Assembly: GCF_021431965.1 (NCBI RefSeq) | Contig: NZ_CP090370.1 | Span: forward strand, 434,001 to 498,000 | Reading direction: 5' to 3' | From: Erythrobacter sp. SDW2 | Lineage (GTDB): Bacteria > Pseudomonadota > Alphaproteobacteria > Sphingomonadales > Sphingomonadaceae | Length of the DNA: 64,000 bases | In this document: in pieces, positions 8,246 through 16,383 of the stretch | How the letters are laid out: each line of letters begins with the position of its first letter | Numbering within the stretch: position 1 is the first letter of the stretch | The notes under the pieces: model-generated | Databases searched by the model: none | Seen by the model: only the letters and a program-made list of their open reading frames with translations | Told to the model about the DNA's origin: nothing | Program-made: the position numbers and the translations under genes

Positions 8246-9610
8246 ATGCGACTAGGCGCGTTACTCATGTGCGGGGGCGCGCTGGCGCTGGCCGCTTGCT
8301 CGGCCACCGGAACGGCGAAGGAGTCCAAGTCGGCCTCCTCTGCCGCTACCGAGGCCAGGGAAGCGCCCTTCCCCTCGACCTACACGCCCTATCCCGGCGT
8401 GCCGACCGCGCTGGTCGGGGCGACCGTCTATGACGGCGCGGGCGGGGTGATCGAAGGCGGCACGGTGCTGTTCCGGGACGGCAAGGTCGAGGCCGTCGGC
8501 GCCAGCCTCGACACCACCGGCTACACCGTGATCGACGCCGCCGGAAAATTCGTCACTCCCGGCATCATCGACATCCATAGCCACCTGGGCGATTATCCTT
8601 CGCCTGCGGTCGATGCCCATTCCGACGGCAACGAGGCGACCAGCCCGACCACGCCCGAAGTCTGGGCCGAGCATTCGGTCTGGCCGCAGGACCCGGGCTT
8701 CACCCGCGCCATGGCCAATGGCGGGATCACCGCGTTGCAGATCCTGCCCGGCTCGGCGAACCTGATGGGCGGCCGCTCGGTCACGCTCAAGAACGTCCCC
8801 AGCCGCACGGTGCAGGGGATGAAGTTCCCCGGCGCGCCCTACAGCATGAAGATGGCCTGCGGCGAAAACCCCAAGCGGGTCTATGGCGGGCGCGGGCGCA
8901 TGCCGTCGACCCGGATGGGCAATTTCGCCGTCAACCGCCAGACCTGGCTCGACGCCAAGGCCTATGACGGCAAGAAGCGCGACCTCGCCAAGGAAACGCT
9001 GAAAGGCGTGCTCGACGGAGAGATCCTGATCCAGAACCACTGCTACCGCGCCGACGAAATGGCGCTGGTGATCGATATGGCCAAGGAAATGGGCTACAAG
9101 GTCGCCGCCTTCCACCACGCGGTGGAGGCCTACAAGATCGGCGACCTGCTGCGCGAGGAAGGCATCTGCTCCGCCATCTGGGCCGACTGGTACGGCTTCA
9201 AGATGGAAAGCTATGACGGTATTCCGGAAAACGCCGCCTTCCTGCAGCAGGAAGGGGCCTGCGTGGTGATCCATTCGGACGATGCCAACGGCATCCAGCG
9301 CCTCAACCAGGAAGCCGCCAAGGCGCAGGCCGCCGGCAAGCGCGTAGGGATCGACATCCCTGACGCCACGGTGATCGGCTGGATCACCCTCAACGCGGCC
9401 AAGGCCATGGGGATCGACAAGCTGACCGGCAGCCTCGAGAGCGGCAAGATGGCCGACGTGGTGATGTGGAACGGCGATCCGCTGAGCGTCTATTCGCGGC
9501 CCGAGAAGGTCTGGATCGACGGCGCGCTGATGTATGACGCCCTTGATCGCAAGCGGCGGCCGGTGACCGATTTCGAGCTCGGCCAGCCCGGCGAAGGAGA
9601 TGTGAAATGA
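8246..9610 (+). CDS. Amidohydrolase lipoprotein (metal ligands present)
   Basis: 454 residues. A lipoprotein signal with lipobox LAAC places the mature protein at Cys18 in the periplasm. The amidohydrolase core shows the first metal pair HSH at 111-113 after PGIIDI, a later NHCYR segment, a HH pair in the central part and an IHSDDA segment carrying the terminal Asp. This is the imidazolonepropionase/Xaa-Pro dipeptidase-like group, which cleaves C-N bonds in peptides or cyclic amides. It lies 36 bases after the peptide transporter and its stop overlaps the next gene's start (ATGA), so the two subunits are probably made together. Substrate unknown. Confidence 0.85.
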   Translation: MRLGALLMCGGALALAACSATGTAKESKSASSAATEAREAPFPSTYTPYPGVPTALVGATVYDGAGGVIEGGTVLFRDGKVEAVGASLDTTGYTVIDAAGKFVTPGIIDIHSHLGDYPSPAVDAHSDGNEATSPTTPEVWAEHSVWPQDPGFTRAMANGGITALQILPGSANLMGGRSVTLKNVPSRTVQGMKFPGAPYSMKMACGENPKRVYGGRGRMPSTRMGNFAVNRQTWLDAKAYDGKKRDLAKETLKGVLDGEILIQNHCYRADEMALVIDMAKEMGYKVAAFHHAVEAYKIGDLLREEGICSAIWADWYGFKMESYDGIPENAAFLQQEGACVVIHSDDANGIQRLNQEAAKAQAAGKRVGIDIPDATVIGWITLNAAKAMGIDKLTGSLESGKMADVVMWNGDPLSVYSRPEKVWIDGALMYDALDRKRRPVTDFELGQPGEGDVK

Positions 9611-10923
9611 ACCGCCTCATCGCACGCACGGTGTTTGGCGCAGTTTCGGCCCTCGCCATCATAGCTGCCGCGCCGGCCGCGGCGCAGGATTTCGTAATCG
9701 TCGACGCGACGCTGGTCACCGGCGACGGCAGCGAGCCGGTCGAGAACGGCGTCGTGATCGTCGATGACGGCAAGGTCACCTATGCCGGCCCCCAATCGGG
9801 CGCCGGCAGCTTCGAGACCGATGCGGTGATCGACGTCGAGGGCAAGTGGGTCACCCCCGGCATCTTCATGCCGGTGACCGATCTCGGCCTCTATGACGTC
9901 AGCGGCGTCGGGGAGACCAACGACACCAGCGCCGGGCGCTCGCGCTTCAACGCCGCCCTCGATGCCTCGACGGCAGTCAATTACGCCTCGCAGCATGTCG
10001 CGGTCAGTCGCCGCGCAGGGATCACCCGCGCCTCGATCGTCACGACGCCTTCCAACGCAATTTTCGGGGGGCAAGGTGCAGTGATCGACACTGGCGAGGA
10101 CTCCGATCCGGTCGTCAAGGCGCGTGCCTTCCAGATGGTGACACTGGGTGAAAGGGGTGGCGAGATTGCCGGCGGCAGCCGCATCGCGGCCTATGTCGAG
10201 CTCGCCAATGCCATGCGCGAAGCCGCCGATTTCGCCGCCGGCAAATGGAGCGGCGACGGCAATCTGCTGACCCGCGCCGATGCCGAGGCGCTGGTCCCGG
10301 TCGTGAACGGCAGCCAGCCGCTCTATGTCCGGGTCGAACGCGCTGCGGACATCCAGGCGGTGCTGGGCCTCAGGAACACCTATCCCCGGCTGCAACTGGT
10401 GCTGCTGGGGGTAGGCGAGGGCTGGATGGTGGCGCGCGATATCGCCGCCGCCGGAGTGCCGGTGATCGCCGATCCGCTGGAGGATCTGCCCGACAGCTTC
10501 GAACAGCTCGGCGTGACCCAGAGCAATGTCGGCCGCATGGCCGCCGCCGGGGTCAAGGTCGCGCTCGGCGGGCTCGCCGGGGGAACCAACGAACAGCCGG
10601 GCAATGCGCGGCAATTCGCCGGCAATATCGTCGGCCTGTCCAAGGTGCCCGGTGCGGCAGGGTTGAGCTGGGGGAAGGCCTTTGCCGCCATCTCCTCGAT
10701 CCCGGCCGAGATCGCGGGCTTCGGCGGCACGCTGGGCGTGCTCAAGCCCGGTGCCGCGGCAGACGTGGTGATCTGGGACGGCGACCCGCTCGAAGTGTCG
10801 AGCGGAGTGGTCACGGTCTATATCGACGGGGTCGAGCAGTCGCTCGAGAGCCACCAGACCCGCCTGCGCGACCGCTACAAGGATCTCGACGAAAGCGATC
10901 TGCCCAAGGCTTACGACTGGTGA
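9607..10923 (+). CDS. Amidohydrolase homologue lacking the HxH metal motif
   Basis: 438 residues with a cleavable Sec signal ending AAPAAAQ (about residue 27). It aligns in layout with the upstream amidohydrolase: an N-terminal beta-sandwich, VTPGIF near 82-87, and a C-terminal LKPGAAADVVIWDGDPL segment. Where the family has HxH, this protein reads MPVTDLG (88-94), so the first metal pair is missing and it may be catalytically inert or use different chemistry. The four-base overlap with the upstream active homologue suggests a heteromeric complex of one catalytic and one structural subunit. It overlaps the following FKBP gene by four bases. Confidence 0.8.
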   Translation: MNRLIARTVFGAVSALAIIAAAPAAAQDFVIVDATLVTGDGSEPVENGVVIVDDGKVTYAGPQSGAGSFETDAVIDVEGKWVTPGIFMPVTDLGLYDVSGVGETNDTSAGRSRFNAALDASTAVNYASQHVAVSRRAGITRASIVTTPSNAIFGGQGAVIDTGEDSDPVVKARAFQMVTLGERGGEIAGGSRIAAYVELANAMREAADFAAGKWSGDGNLLTRADAEALVPVVNGSQPLYVRVERAADIQAVLGLRNTYPRLQLVLLGVGEGWMVARDIAAAGVPVIADPLEDLPDSFEQLGVTQSNVGRMAAAGVKVALGGLAGGTNEQPGNARQFAGNIVGLSKVPGAAGLSWGKAFAAISSIPAEIAGFGGTLGVLKPGAAADVVIWDGDPLEVSSGVVTVYIDGVEQSLESHQTRLRDRYKDLDESDLPKAYDW

Positions 10924-11381
10924 GGTCGATCGCGCTCGCGCTCCTGCTGCTGCCCGCGGTGGCGGCGGCGCAGGAGGGTCCGGTCTACGACGAAGCCTGG
11001 CACAACCGCCAGCAGGCGGCGCTCGCCGCGCTGCAAACCGCCGACGGATGGCAGGTGCTGCCGGGCGGGCTCAAGTGGCGACGCATCGCCGGAGACGGCA
11101 GCGGGCCGCGCCCCACGCTCGAAGACACGGTGACGGTCCATTACGCCGGTACATTCATCGACGGCACCGGGTTCGACAGCTCCTATGACCGGGGCGAGCC
11201 GGCGACCTTCCCGCTCGGCCGATTGGTCAAGGCCTGGCAGCTGGCCATTCCGCAAATGGGCGTCGGCGACACCATCGAGCTCTATGCGCCTGCCGATCTT
11301 GCCTATGGCCCGGCCGGCAAGGGTCCGATTCCCGGGAATGCGACGCTGGTTTTCAAAGTGGAGCTGATCGCGATAGAATAG
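10920..11381 (+). CDS. FKBP-type peptidyl-prolyl cis-trans isomerase, exported
   Basis: 153 residues from a GTG at 10920 whose last two bases share the previous gene's TGA. A signal peptide (RSIALALLLLPAVAAAQ) is followed by an FKBP domain: TVTVHYAGTFIDGTGFDSSYDRG, a PLGRLVKAWQ segment, and the PADLAYGPAGKGPIPGNATLVFKVEL end. It catalyses proline isomerisation in the periplasm. Three tightly overlapping genes (two amidohydrolases and this isomerase) suggest that it assists folding of the amidohydrolases or acts on proline-containing peptides. Confidence 0.9.
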   Translation: MRSIALALLLLPAVAAAQEGPVYDEAWHNRQQAALAALQTADGWQVLPGGLKWRRIAGDGSGPRPTLEDTVTVHYAGTFIDGTGFDSSYDRGEPATFPLGRLVKAWQLAIPQMGVGDTIELYAPADLAYGPAGKGPIPGNATLVFKVELIAIE

Positions 11382-11411
11382 CGCCGCACGTTCCAAGGGT
11401 GGGAGGGACCG

Positions 11412-12089
11412 ATGGAAGGATTGACCGGACTGATCGCAGCGAGCGTGGCTTTCGTCGGCTCGCATTTCGCCATGTCGCATCCGCTGCGCGGGGCCATCGT
11501 CAGCATCTTCGGCGAGAAGGGTTTCCCCGCGATCTACAGCGTCGTCAGTTTCGCGACGATGGGCTGGATGTATCTCGCCTTCAAGGCAACGCCCGCTTCG
11601 ATCCCGCTGTGGAGCGGCTTCGACGATGTCAGCTGGGCTGTCGGATCGGTGCTGGCGCTGCTGGCCATGGTGCTGCTGGCCGGATCGATGGCCGGCAATC
11701 CCGCCCTGCCCGCGCCCGGCGCGGCCGAGGCTGCCCGCAAGGAACCGCAAGGTGCGTTTCGCGTCACCCGCCACCCGATGATGTGGGGCTTCGCACTGTG
11801 GGCCGTATCGCACATGATCGCCGCCCCGACCGGGCGTACGCTGGTGGTGGCGCTGGCGATCCTGATCCTCGCCCTCGTCGGGGCGCATTTCCAGGACGGC
11901 AAGAAGGAAGCCCAGATGGGCGAAGCCTGGGTCGAATGGGAGAGCAGGACCAGTTACTGGCCGCGGCTGGGGCAGATCGGCGCAATCCCGGCGAAAACCT
12001 GGACCATCGGCGCGGTGATCTGGCTGGCCGCAAGCTGGGCGCATATCCCGGCAGGTGGCGGCGAGGCAGGCGTGTGGCGGTGGCTGTGA
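11412..12089 (+). CDS. NnrU family membrane protein
   Basis: 225 residues with about six membrane helices. It has the NnrU layout: an N-terminal helix with GSHFAMSHPLR, the central FRVTRHPMMWGFALWAVSHM segment, and a terminal membrane helix. NnrU proteins were first linked to nitrite and nitric oxide reductase expression in denitrifiers; related proteins (isoprenylcysteine methyltransferase-like fold) occur widely without denitrification genes, as here. It follows the FKBP gene by 30 bases and ends four bases before the convergent secreted protein. Specific role unknown. Confidence 0.85.
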   Translation: MEGLTGLIAASVAFVGSHFAMSHPLRGAIVSIFGEKGFPAIYSVVSFATMGWMYLAFKATPASIPLWSGFDDVSWAVGSVLALLAMVLLAGSMAGNPALPAPGAAEAARKEPQGAFRVTRHPMMWGFALWAVSHMIAAPTGRTLVVALAILILALVGAHFQDGKKEAQMGEAWVEWESRTSYWPRLGQIGAIPAKTWTIGAVIWLAASWAHIPAGGGEAGVWRWL

Positions 12090-12093
12090 CGTG

Positions 12094-12849
12094 TCAGTCG
12101 GCGTCGGGGCAGCCGGCCCAATGATCCGCAAGTACCGCCGTCCAGGCGGCTTCGCCCTCTTCCCGCTTGACCAGACGATAGGCGAAATCGCGGTACTCCG
12201 AATGATTGGCCAGCGGTAGACGGGCCGCGATCAGGCGTCCGTCGTCGGCGCTGAACCACATTTCGCCCTCACTCCCGGCCAGAGCATCGCCCGTGGCGCG
12301 GTAATGGAAGAAATCGCCCTCGTCGGAGGTTCCGCGACCGACCGGCTGCAGCGTCAGCCCACCGCGATTGGTGAAGCTGGGCTCGCCATCCTCCCCGCCG
12401 GTCAGGATCAGCGCCATATTCGCGCTGTAGCTTTGTCCGGCCCGGATCGCTTCGGGCGGATGTGCAATCCAGTCTGAGAAGTCGAAATCGTAGAGGAACC
12501 ATGGCTGCTCTACAGTGATGGAGAAAGCGGGCGCTACCTCCGGACCGCCGAGCCGGGCCACGAGCTGACCTCCCGTTTGCGAGAGAAAGGCGAAAGGCTG
12601 CTGGGCAAGGTCGCGTGATAGCCGGCCGCCGACCAGCTCCAGTGCCTGCCCGGTGACCGGGTCGAGCCTGGCCGTGACATAAGCCGCGTTGGTGCAAGGT
12701 GCGCGCCCCTTGAAAACGCGGACGCTGCCCGGACCCTCGGCATAGACGACGACCCGCTCGGCTTCCGAACCGTCGGAATTGGTCCGCAAATAGTGCAGAA
12801 CCGGGCCAGGGACGCTGGCTGCTGCCGTAGAAAGCAAGATCGCGAGCAC
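12094..12849 (-). CDS. Secreted hypothetical protein with palindromic promoter
   Basis: 251 residues from a GTG at 12849, the only usable start since an in-frame stop lies at 12859-12861. A short hydrophobic N-terminus (LAILLSTAAAS) looks like a signal peptide without a basic n-region. The rest is soluble, beta-rich, and has two Cys. I do not recognise the family; the layout of repeated strand segments resembles DUF3108-like or outer-membrane-associated proteins. The start codon lies within the left arm of a 13-bp inverted repeat that also holds the promoter, so the mRNA is probably leaderless or nearly so and tightly controlled. Confidence 0.65.
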   Translation of the reverse strand: MLAILLSTAAASVPGPVLHYLRTNSDGSEAERVVVYAEGPGSVRVFKGRAPCTNAAYVTARLDPVTGQALELVGGRLSRDLAQQPFAFLSQTGGQLVARLGGPEVAPAFSITVEQPWFLYDFDFSDWIAHPPEAIRAGQSYSANMALILTGGEDGEPSFTNRGGLTLQPVGRGTSDEGDFFHYRATGDALAGSEGEMWFSADDGRLIAARLPLANHSEYRDFAYRLVKREEGEAAWTAVLADHWAGCPDAD

Positions 12850-12884
12850 CGCAGTGTATTATACCTGCAATACACTGCGGTCAA
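12848..12884 (-). promoter_or_regulatory. Promoter embedded in a perfect 13-bp palindrome (operator)
   Basis: The arms ACCGCAGTGTATT (12848-12860) and AATACACTGCGGT (12869-12881) are exact reverse complements around an 8-base spacer. On the minus strand TTGACC (12884-12879) and a consensus TATAAT (12863-12858) lie 15 bases apart, placing the transcript start near 12851, two bases before the GTG at 12849. The palindrome covers the spacer, the -10 box and the start codon, so a dimeric repressor there would block transcription. The AGTGTATTA/TAATACACT core resembles YtrA-type GntR sites, and a YtrA-like regulator is encoded at 6016-6372. It could instead be a terminator of dxs, but no U-tract follows. 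Confidence 0.65.
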
Positions 12885-12898
12885 GTGTCGCTGGATTG

Positions 12899-14836
12899 TC
12901 AGGCCCGCGCCTCTTCCACTCGTTCGCCCTCTCCGGCGCTGTTGTGCCGCAGCGCCTTCAGGACGCAATCGACGATCTGCGGGGCGTTGAGCCCGGCGAG
13001 GTCGTATTGCTTCTCCGGCGCATCCTGGTCGATGAAGATGTCGGGCAGCCGCAGCGTGCGGATCTTGAGCCCGCCATCGGTCAGCCCCTCGTCGCTGGCA
13101 TAGGTCAGCACATGCGCACCGAGGCCGCCGATGCTGCCTTCCTCGATCGTCACGACAACTTCGTGGGTCTTGGCCAGCTTCTCGATCAAATCGGTGTCAA
13201 GCGGCTTGGCGAAGCGCATGTCGGCGATGGTGGTGCTGAGTCCCTTGGCCTCGAGCTGGTCGGCGGCCTTGCGCGCTTCCTCCAGCCGCGTGCCGAGGCT
13301 GAGCAGGGCGACCTTGGTGCCTTCCCTGACGATGCGACCCTTGCCGATCTCGAGCTTCTGCGGGACTTCGGGCAATTCCACTCCCACGCCGTTGCCGCGC
13401 GGATAGCGGAAGGCGATGGGGCCATCGTCATATTCGGCGGCGGTATAGGTCATGTGGACCAGCTCGGCCTCGTCGGCGGCGGCCATCACCACCATGTTGG
13501 GCAGGGTGGCGAGGTAGGTGATGTCGAAGCTGCCCGCATGGGTCGAGCCGTCGGCGCCGACCAGCCCGGCGCGGTCGATCGCGAAACGCACCGGCAGGTT
13601 CTGGATCGCGACATCGTGCACCACCTGGTCATAGGCGCGCTGCAGGAAGGTGGAATAGATCGCCGCGAACGGCCGCATGCCCTGCGCCGCAAGGCCGGCG
13701 GCAAAAGTGACGCCATGCTGCTCGGCAATGCCGACGTCGAAGCTGCGTTCCGGATGCGCCTTGGCAAACTTGTCGACGCCGGTGCCGCTCGGCATGGCGG
13801 CAGTGATGGCGCAGATGCGCGGATCGGTTGCGGCCAGCTTGGCCAGCGTTTCGCCGAACACGTTCTGATAGGCCGGCGGGCCGCCCGCCGCAGGCTTGTT
13901 CTGCTGGCCGGTGACGACATCGAACTTGGCGACGCCGTGGTACTTGTCGGCGCTGTTTTCAGCCGGAGCGTAGCCCTTGCCCTTCTTGGTCACGACATGG
14001 ATCAGCACCGGGCCCTGCTCGCTGTCGCGGACATTCTCCAGCACCGGCAGCAGATGGTCGAGATTGTGCCCGTCGATCGGCCCGACGTAATAGAAGCCCA
14101 GTTCCTCGAACAGGGTCCCGCCGGTCACCATGCCGCGGGTGAATTCCTCCGCCTTTTCGAGTCGCTGGTGCACCCGGCGACTGAGCTTGGCCGAGATGCG
14201 CGAGGCCAGGCTGCGCAGGCCGAGATACTCGCTGCTCGACACCACGCGGGCGAGGTAGGCCGAGAGCCCGCCCACCGGCGGCGCGATCGACATGTCGTTA
14301 TCGTTGAGGATGACGATCAGCCGGTTGCCGGCACCTTCGGCATTGTTCATCGCCTCGTAGGCCATGCCTGCGCTCATCGCCCCGTCGCCGATCACGGCGA
14401 TGGCGCGGCCGGGCTTGTCCATCAGCTTGTTGGCAATGGCGAAACCGAGGCCGGCCGAGATCGAGGTCGAACTGTGCGCCGCGCCGAACGGGTCGTATTC
14501 GCTTTCGCTGCGCTTGGTGAAGCCGCTGAGGCCGCCGCCCTGGCGCAGGGTGCGGATCCGGTCGCGCCGCCCGGTCAGGATCTTGTGCGGATAGCACTGG
14601 TGGCCGACATCCCAGATCAGCCGGTCGTCGGGCGTATTGAAGACGTAATGGATAGCGACGGTCAGTTCGACCACGCCGAGGCCCGAGCCCAGATGGCCGC
14701 CGGTGACGCCGACCGCGCTGATCATCTCGGCGCGCAGCTCGTCGGCAAGCTGGCGCAATTGTTCGGGCTTCAGCTGGCGGAGGTCGGCCGGATAGGGGAC
14801 CGTATCAAGCAGCGGGGTGTCTGGTCGTGAACTCAT
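12899..14836 (-). CDS. dxs: 1-deoxy-D-xylulose-5-phosphate synthase
   Basis: 645 residues, the usual DXS length. It condenses pyruvate and glyceraldehyde 3-phosphate, the first step of the MEP isoprenoid pathway, using thiamine diphosphate. The thiamine-binding motif runs from GDGAMSAG through the NDNDM segment; the transketolase-like central domain has [15 protein letters not shown] and the C-terminal domain follows. The ATG at 14836 ([10 protein letters not shown]) fits the family; an upstream in-frame ATG adds 25 unrelated residues. It stands alone after the Zur-like gene on the same strand, about 80 bases away. Confidence 0.95.
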   Translation of the reverse strand: MSSRPDTPLLDTVPYPADLRQLKPEQLRQLADELRAEMISAVGVTGGHLGSGLGVVELTVAIHYVFNTPDDRLIWDVGHQCYPHKILTGRRDRIRTLRQGGGLSGFTKRSESEYDPFGAAHSSTSISAGLGFAIANKLMDKPGRAIAVIGDGAMSAGMAYEAMNNAEGAGNRLIVILNDNDMSIAPPVGGLSAYLARVVSSSEYLGLRSLASRISAKLSRRVHQRLEKAEEFTRGMVTGGTLFEELGFYYVGPIDGHNLDHLLPVLENVRDSEQGPVLIHVVTKKGKGYAPAENSADKYHGVAKFDVVTGQQNKPAAGGPPAYQNVFGETLAKLAATDPRICAITAAMPSGTGVDKFAKAHPERSFDVGIAEQHGVTFAAGLAAQGMRPFAAIYSTFLQRAYDQVVHDVAIQNLPVRFAIDRAGLVGADGSTHAGSFDITYLATLPNMVVMAAADEAELVHMTYTAAEYDDGPIAFRYPRGNGVGVELPEVPQKLEIGKGRIVREGTKVALLSLGTRLEEARKAADQLEAKGLSTTIADMRFAKPLDTDLIEKLAKTHEVVVTIEEGSIGGLGAHVLTYASDEGLTDGGLKIRTLRLPDIFIDQDAPEKQYDLAGLNAPQIVDCVLKALRHNSAGEGERVEEARA

Positions 14837-14914
14837 CGTCTTGCGGTTACACGGATGAAACCGTGTTGTCGATGAACCAGTTAGGTCCGGAACTATGGAA
14901 TTGCGGTGCAATCC

Positions 14915-15391
14915 CTATGCGCAATTGGCGCACAGGCCCCGCAGTTCGACCACCGGCCGCACATCGCTGAAGCCCGCCGCCTCACCCGCCGCGCGCAGGG
15001 CGCCGGTCAGCTTGTCATCGTCGAAATGGCTGGCAGTGCCGCAATCGTCGCAGATCAGGAACACGCAGTCATGACGGCACCCGGGATGGGTGTTGACGAG
15101 GAAGGCGTTGGCGCTCTCGATCCGGTTGGCGAGGTTGTTGGCAACGAAGATGTCGAGGATGCGATAGACGCTGTTGGGCGCAACCCGGCTCCCGCGCCGG
15201 GACGAGAGATTGTCGGCAATGTCATAGGCGCTGACCGGCGCGGTGTGGCGCGCGAGTTCCTCGAACACTTCGCCGCGCATGCCGGTCCACCGTTCGCCCT
15301 TGGCCTCGAGCGCGACCTGCGCGGCGTGGATCAGATCGTCGCCTTCATGTTCGCGATGCCCATGGTGCGAGCTGTGAGCGTGGGTAGCCAT
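14915..15391 (-). CDS. zur: Fur family transcriptional regulator, Zur-like
   Basis: 158 residues. The N-terminal winged-helix DNA-binding domain contains SVYRILDIFVANNLANRIE, and the dimerisation domain has a CDDC pair and a terminal CANC pair that form the structural zinc site of Zur/Fur proteins, plus HPGCRHD. The first 18 residues are His-rich (seven His), as seen in several zinc-related regulators. The family represses zinc uptake genes when zinc is bound. It lies 37 bases after msrA on the same strand and may be co-transcribed with it. Zur rather than Fur is inferred from the Cys pairs and His tail. Confidence 0.8.
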   Translation of the reverse strand: MATHAHSSHHGHREHEGDDLIHAAQVALEAKGERWTGMRGEVFEELARHTAPVSAYDIADNLSSRRGSRVAPNSVYRILDIFVANNLANRIESANAFLVNTHPGCRHDCVFLICDDCGTASHFDDDKLTGALRAAGEAAGFSDVRPVVELRGLCANCA

Positions 15392-15428
15392 GGCAGGATA
15401 TATAGCGCGGCGCGCCGCACAGTTAAAG

Positions 15429-16253
15429 TCAACCGCGTTTGAAGGTCGCGCGATAGTAACCGGGGAACAGCCTGGCGAGCGCGCTGACCTTCGGCTTGTC
15501 CCAAGCGACGATGTATCCGTTCTTGGGGTTCCTGGCCATGAAGTCCTGATGGTACTCCTCGGCCGGGTAGAACGCCTTGTAGGTTTCGACCTTGGTCACG
15601 ATCGGCCTCTTCCACACGCCCGAGCTGCCCATCTGCTTGAGATAGGCTGCGGCAACCTTGCCCTGCTCCGCATTCACCGGGACCAGCGCGGCGCGGTAGT
15701 GGGCGCCCACGTCCGGCCCCTGACGGTTCTTGAGCGTCGGATCGGCGCCGACCGAGAAGAAGATCCGCAGCAGCTGGTCATAGCGCACGAGCTTGGGGTC
15801 ATAAGTCACCTTGACCGCCTCGGCATGATCGGTGATGCCGCTGGAGACGAGGTCGTAGGTCGCCTGCCGCTTGGTCCCGCCGTGATAGCCGGAAACGGCG
15901 CTGGTCACGCCCTTGGTATGGCTGAAGATCGCCTCGATGCCCCAGAAACAGCCGCCTGCAAATATGGCCGTCTTGAGTCCCGCGCTTTCGCTGGCCTGGA
16001 CCTTCGCAGCAGGTGCGAGAACGGCGGTCTCGCCCGCGACGGCGGCTTCGTTGCAGCCTGCCAGCGCCAGCCCAAGGGCGGCGAACAGCGGAAGGGCAGG
16101 TCCTAGTTTACGGTGGCGGCGACGGCCTGCGGGATCGAGGTCAACGCCTCGGGCGAGAGCTGGAACGCGACGATCAGCGCGCCAATGAAGAAGCCGATGG
16201 CGAAGTTGCGCGAAATGTCCGATTTGAGGAAGCTCATACCTGGGGTCCGTCAT
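15429..16253 (-). CDS. msrA: Peptide-methionine (S)-S-oxide reductase, exported lipoprotein; start uncertain
   Basis: The MsrA domain occupies the C-terminal 175 residues. It has the catalytic GGCFWG motif, then GYHGG, the YDPKLVRYDQLLRIFF segment and the YYRATF-type end. It repairs oxidised methionine using thioredoxin. Before it is a basic stretch RRRHRKLG, a hydrophobic run and lipobox LAGC, so the protein is likely a periplasmic lipoprotein. The only standard start in frame is the ATG at 16253, 40 or so codons before that signal. This upstream part overlaps a convincing 44-codon gene in another frame (16103-16237), so the true start may be a rare codon near 16100. Confidence 0.85.
   Translation of the reverse strand: MTDPRYELPQIGHFAQLRHRLLHWRADRRVPALARGVDLDPAGRRRHRKLGPALPLFAALGLALAGCNEAAVAGETAVLAPAAKVQASESAGLKTAIFAGGCFWGIEAIFSHTKGVTSAVSGYHGGTKRQATYDLVSSGITDHAEAVKVTYDPKLVRYDQLLRIFFSVGADPTLKNRQGPDVGAHYRAALVPVNAEQGKVAAAYLKQMGSSGVWKRPIVTKVETYKAFYPAEEYHQDFMARNPKNGYIVAWDKPKVSALARLFPGYYRATFKRG
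16103..16237 (-). CDS. Small membrane protein, 44 aa, nested in the msrA 5' region
   Basis: A 44-residue reading frame (MSFLKSDISR... to TVN) from ATG 16237 to TAG 16103. It has a basic N-terminus, one hydrophobic helix (about residues 12-26, FAIGFFIGALIVAF) and an AVAA segment near the end. It resembles short conserved sphingomonad proteins beginning FLKSD.RNF.IGF, which argues it is real. It lies wholly within the longest possible msrA frame and its stop sits just before the msrA signal peptide, so either the genes overlap or msrA starts downstream of it. Function unknown. Confidence 0.6.
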   Translation of the reverse strand: MSFLKSDISRNFAIGFFIGALIVAFQLSPEALTSIPQAVAATVN

Positions 16254-16383
16254 ACTGGGTGTCCGATTGAAACCTCTTGTAAAGCATGGCCGATTGCAGG
16301 TCGGTTAATGCCGCTGTTGTCGTCCGTTCATTCGAACAGATGGCCCGCGGGGTTACAAGCTGGACGTTCTGCGGGGTGCCGGA

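Noticed and set aside
12881-12899. The palindrome at 12848-12881 as the dxs terminator
   Set aside because: No T-tract follows on the dxs strand, and the -10/-35 boxes in it fit a promoter better.
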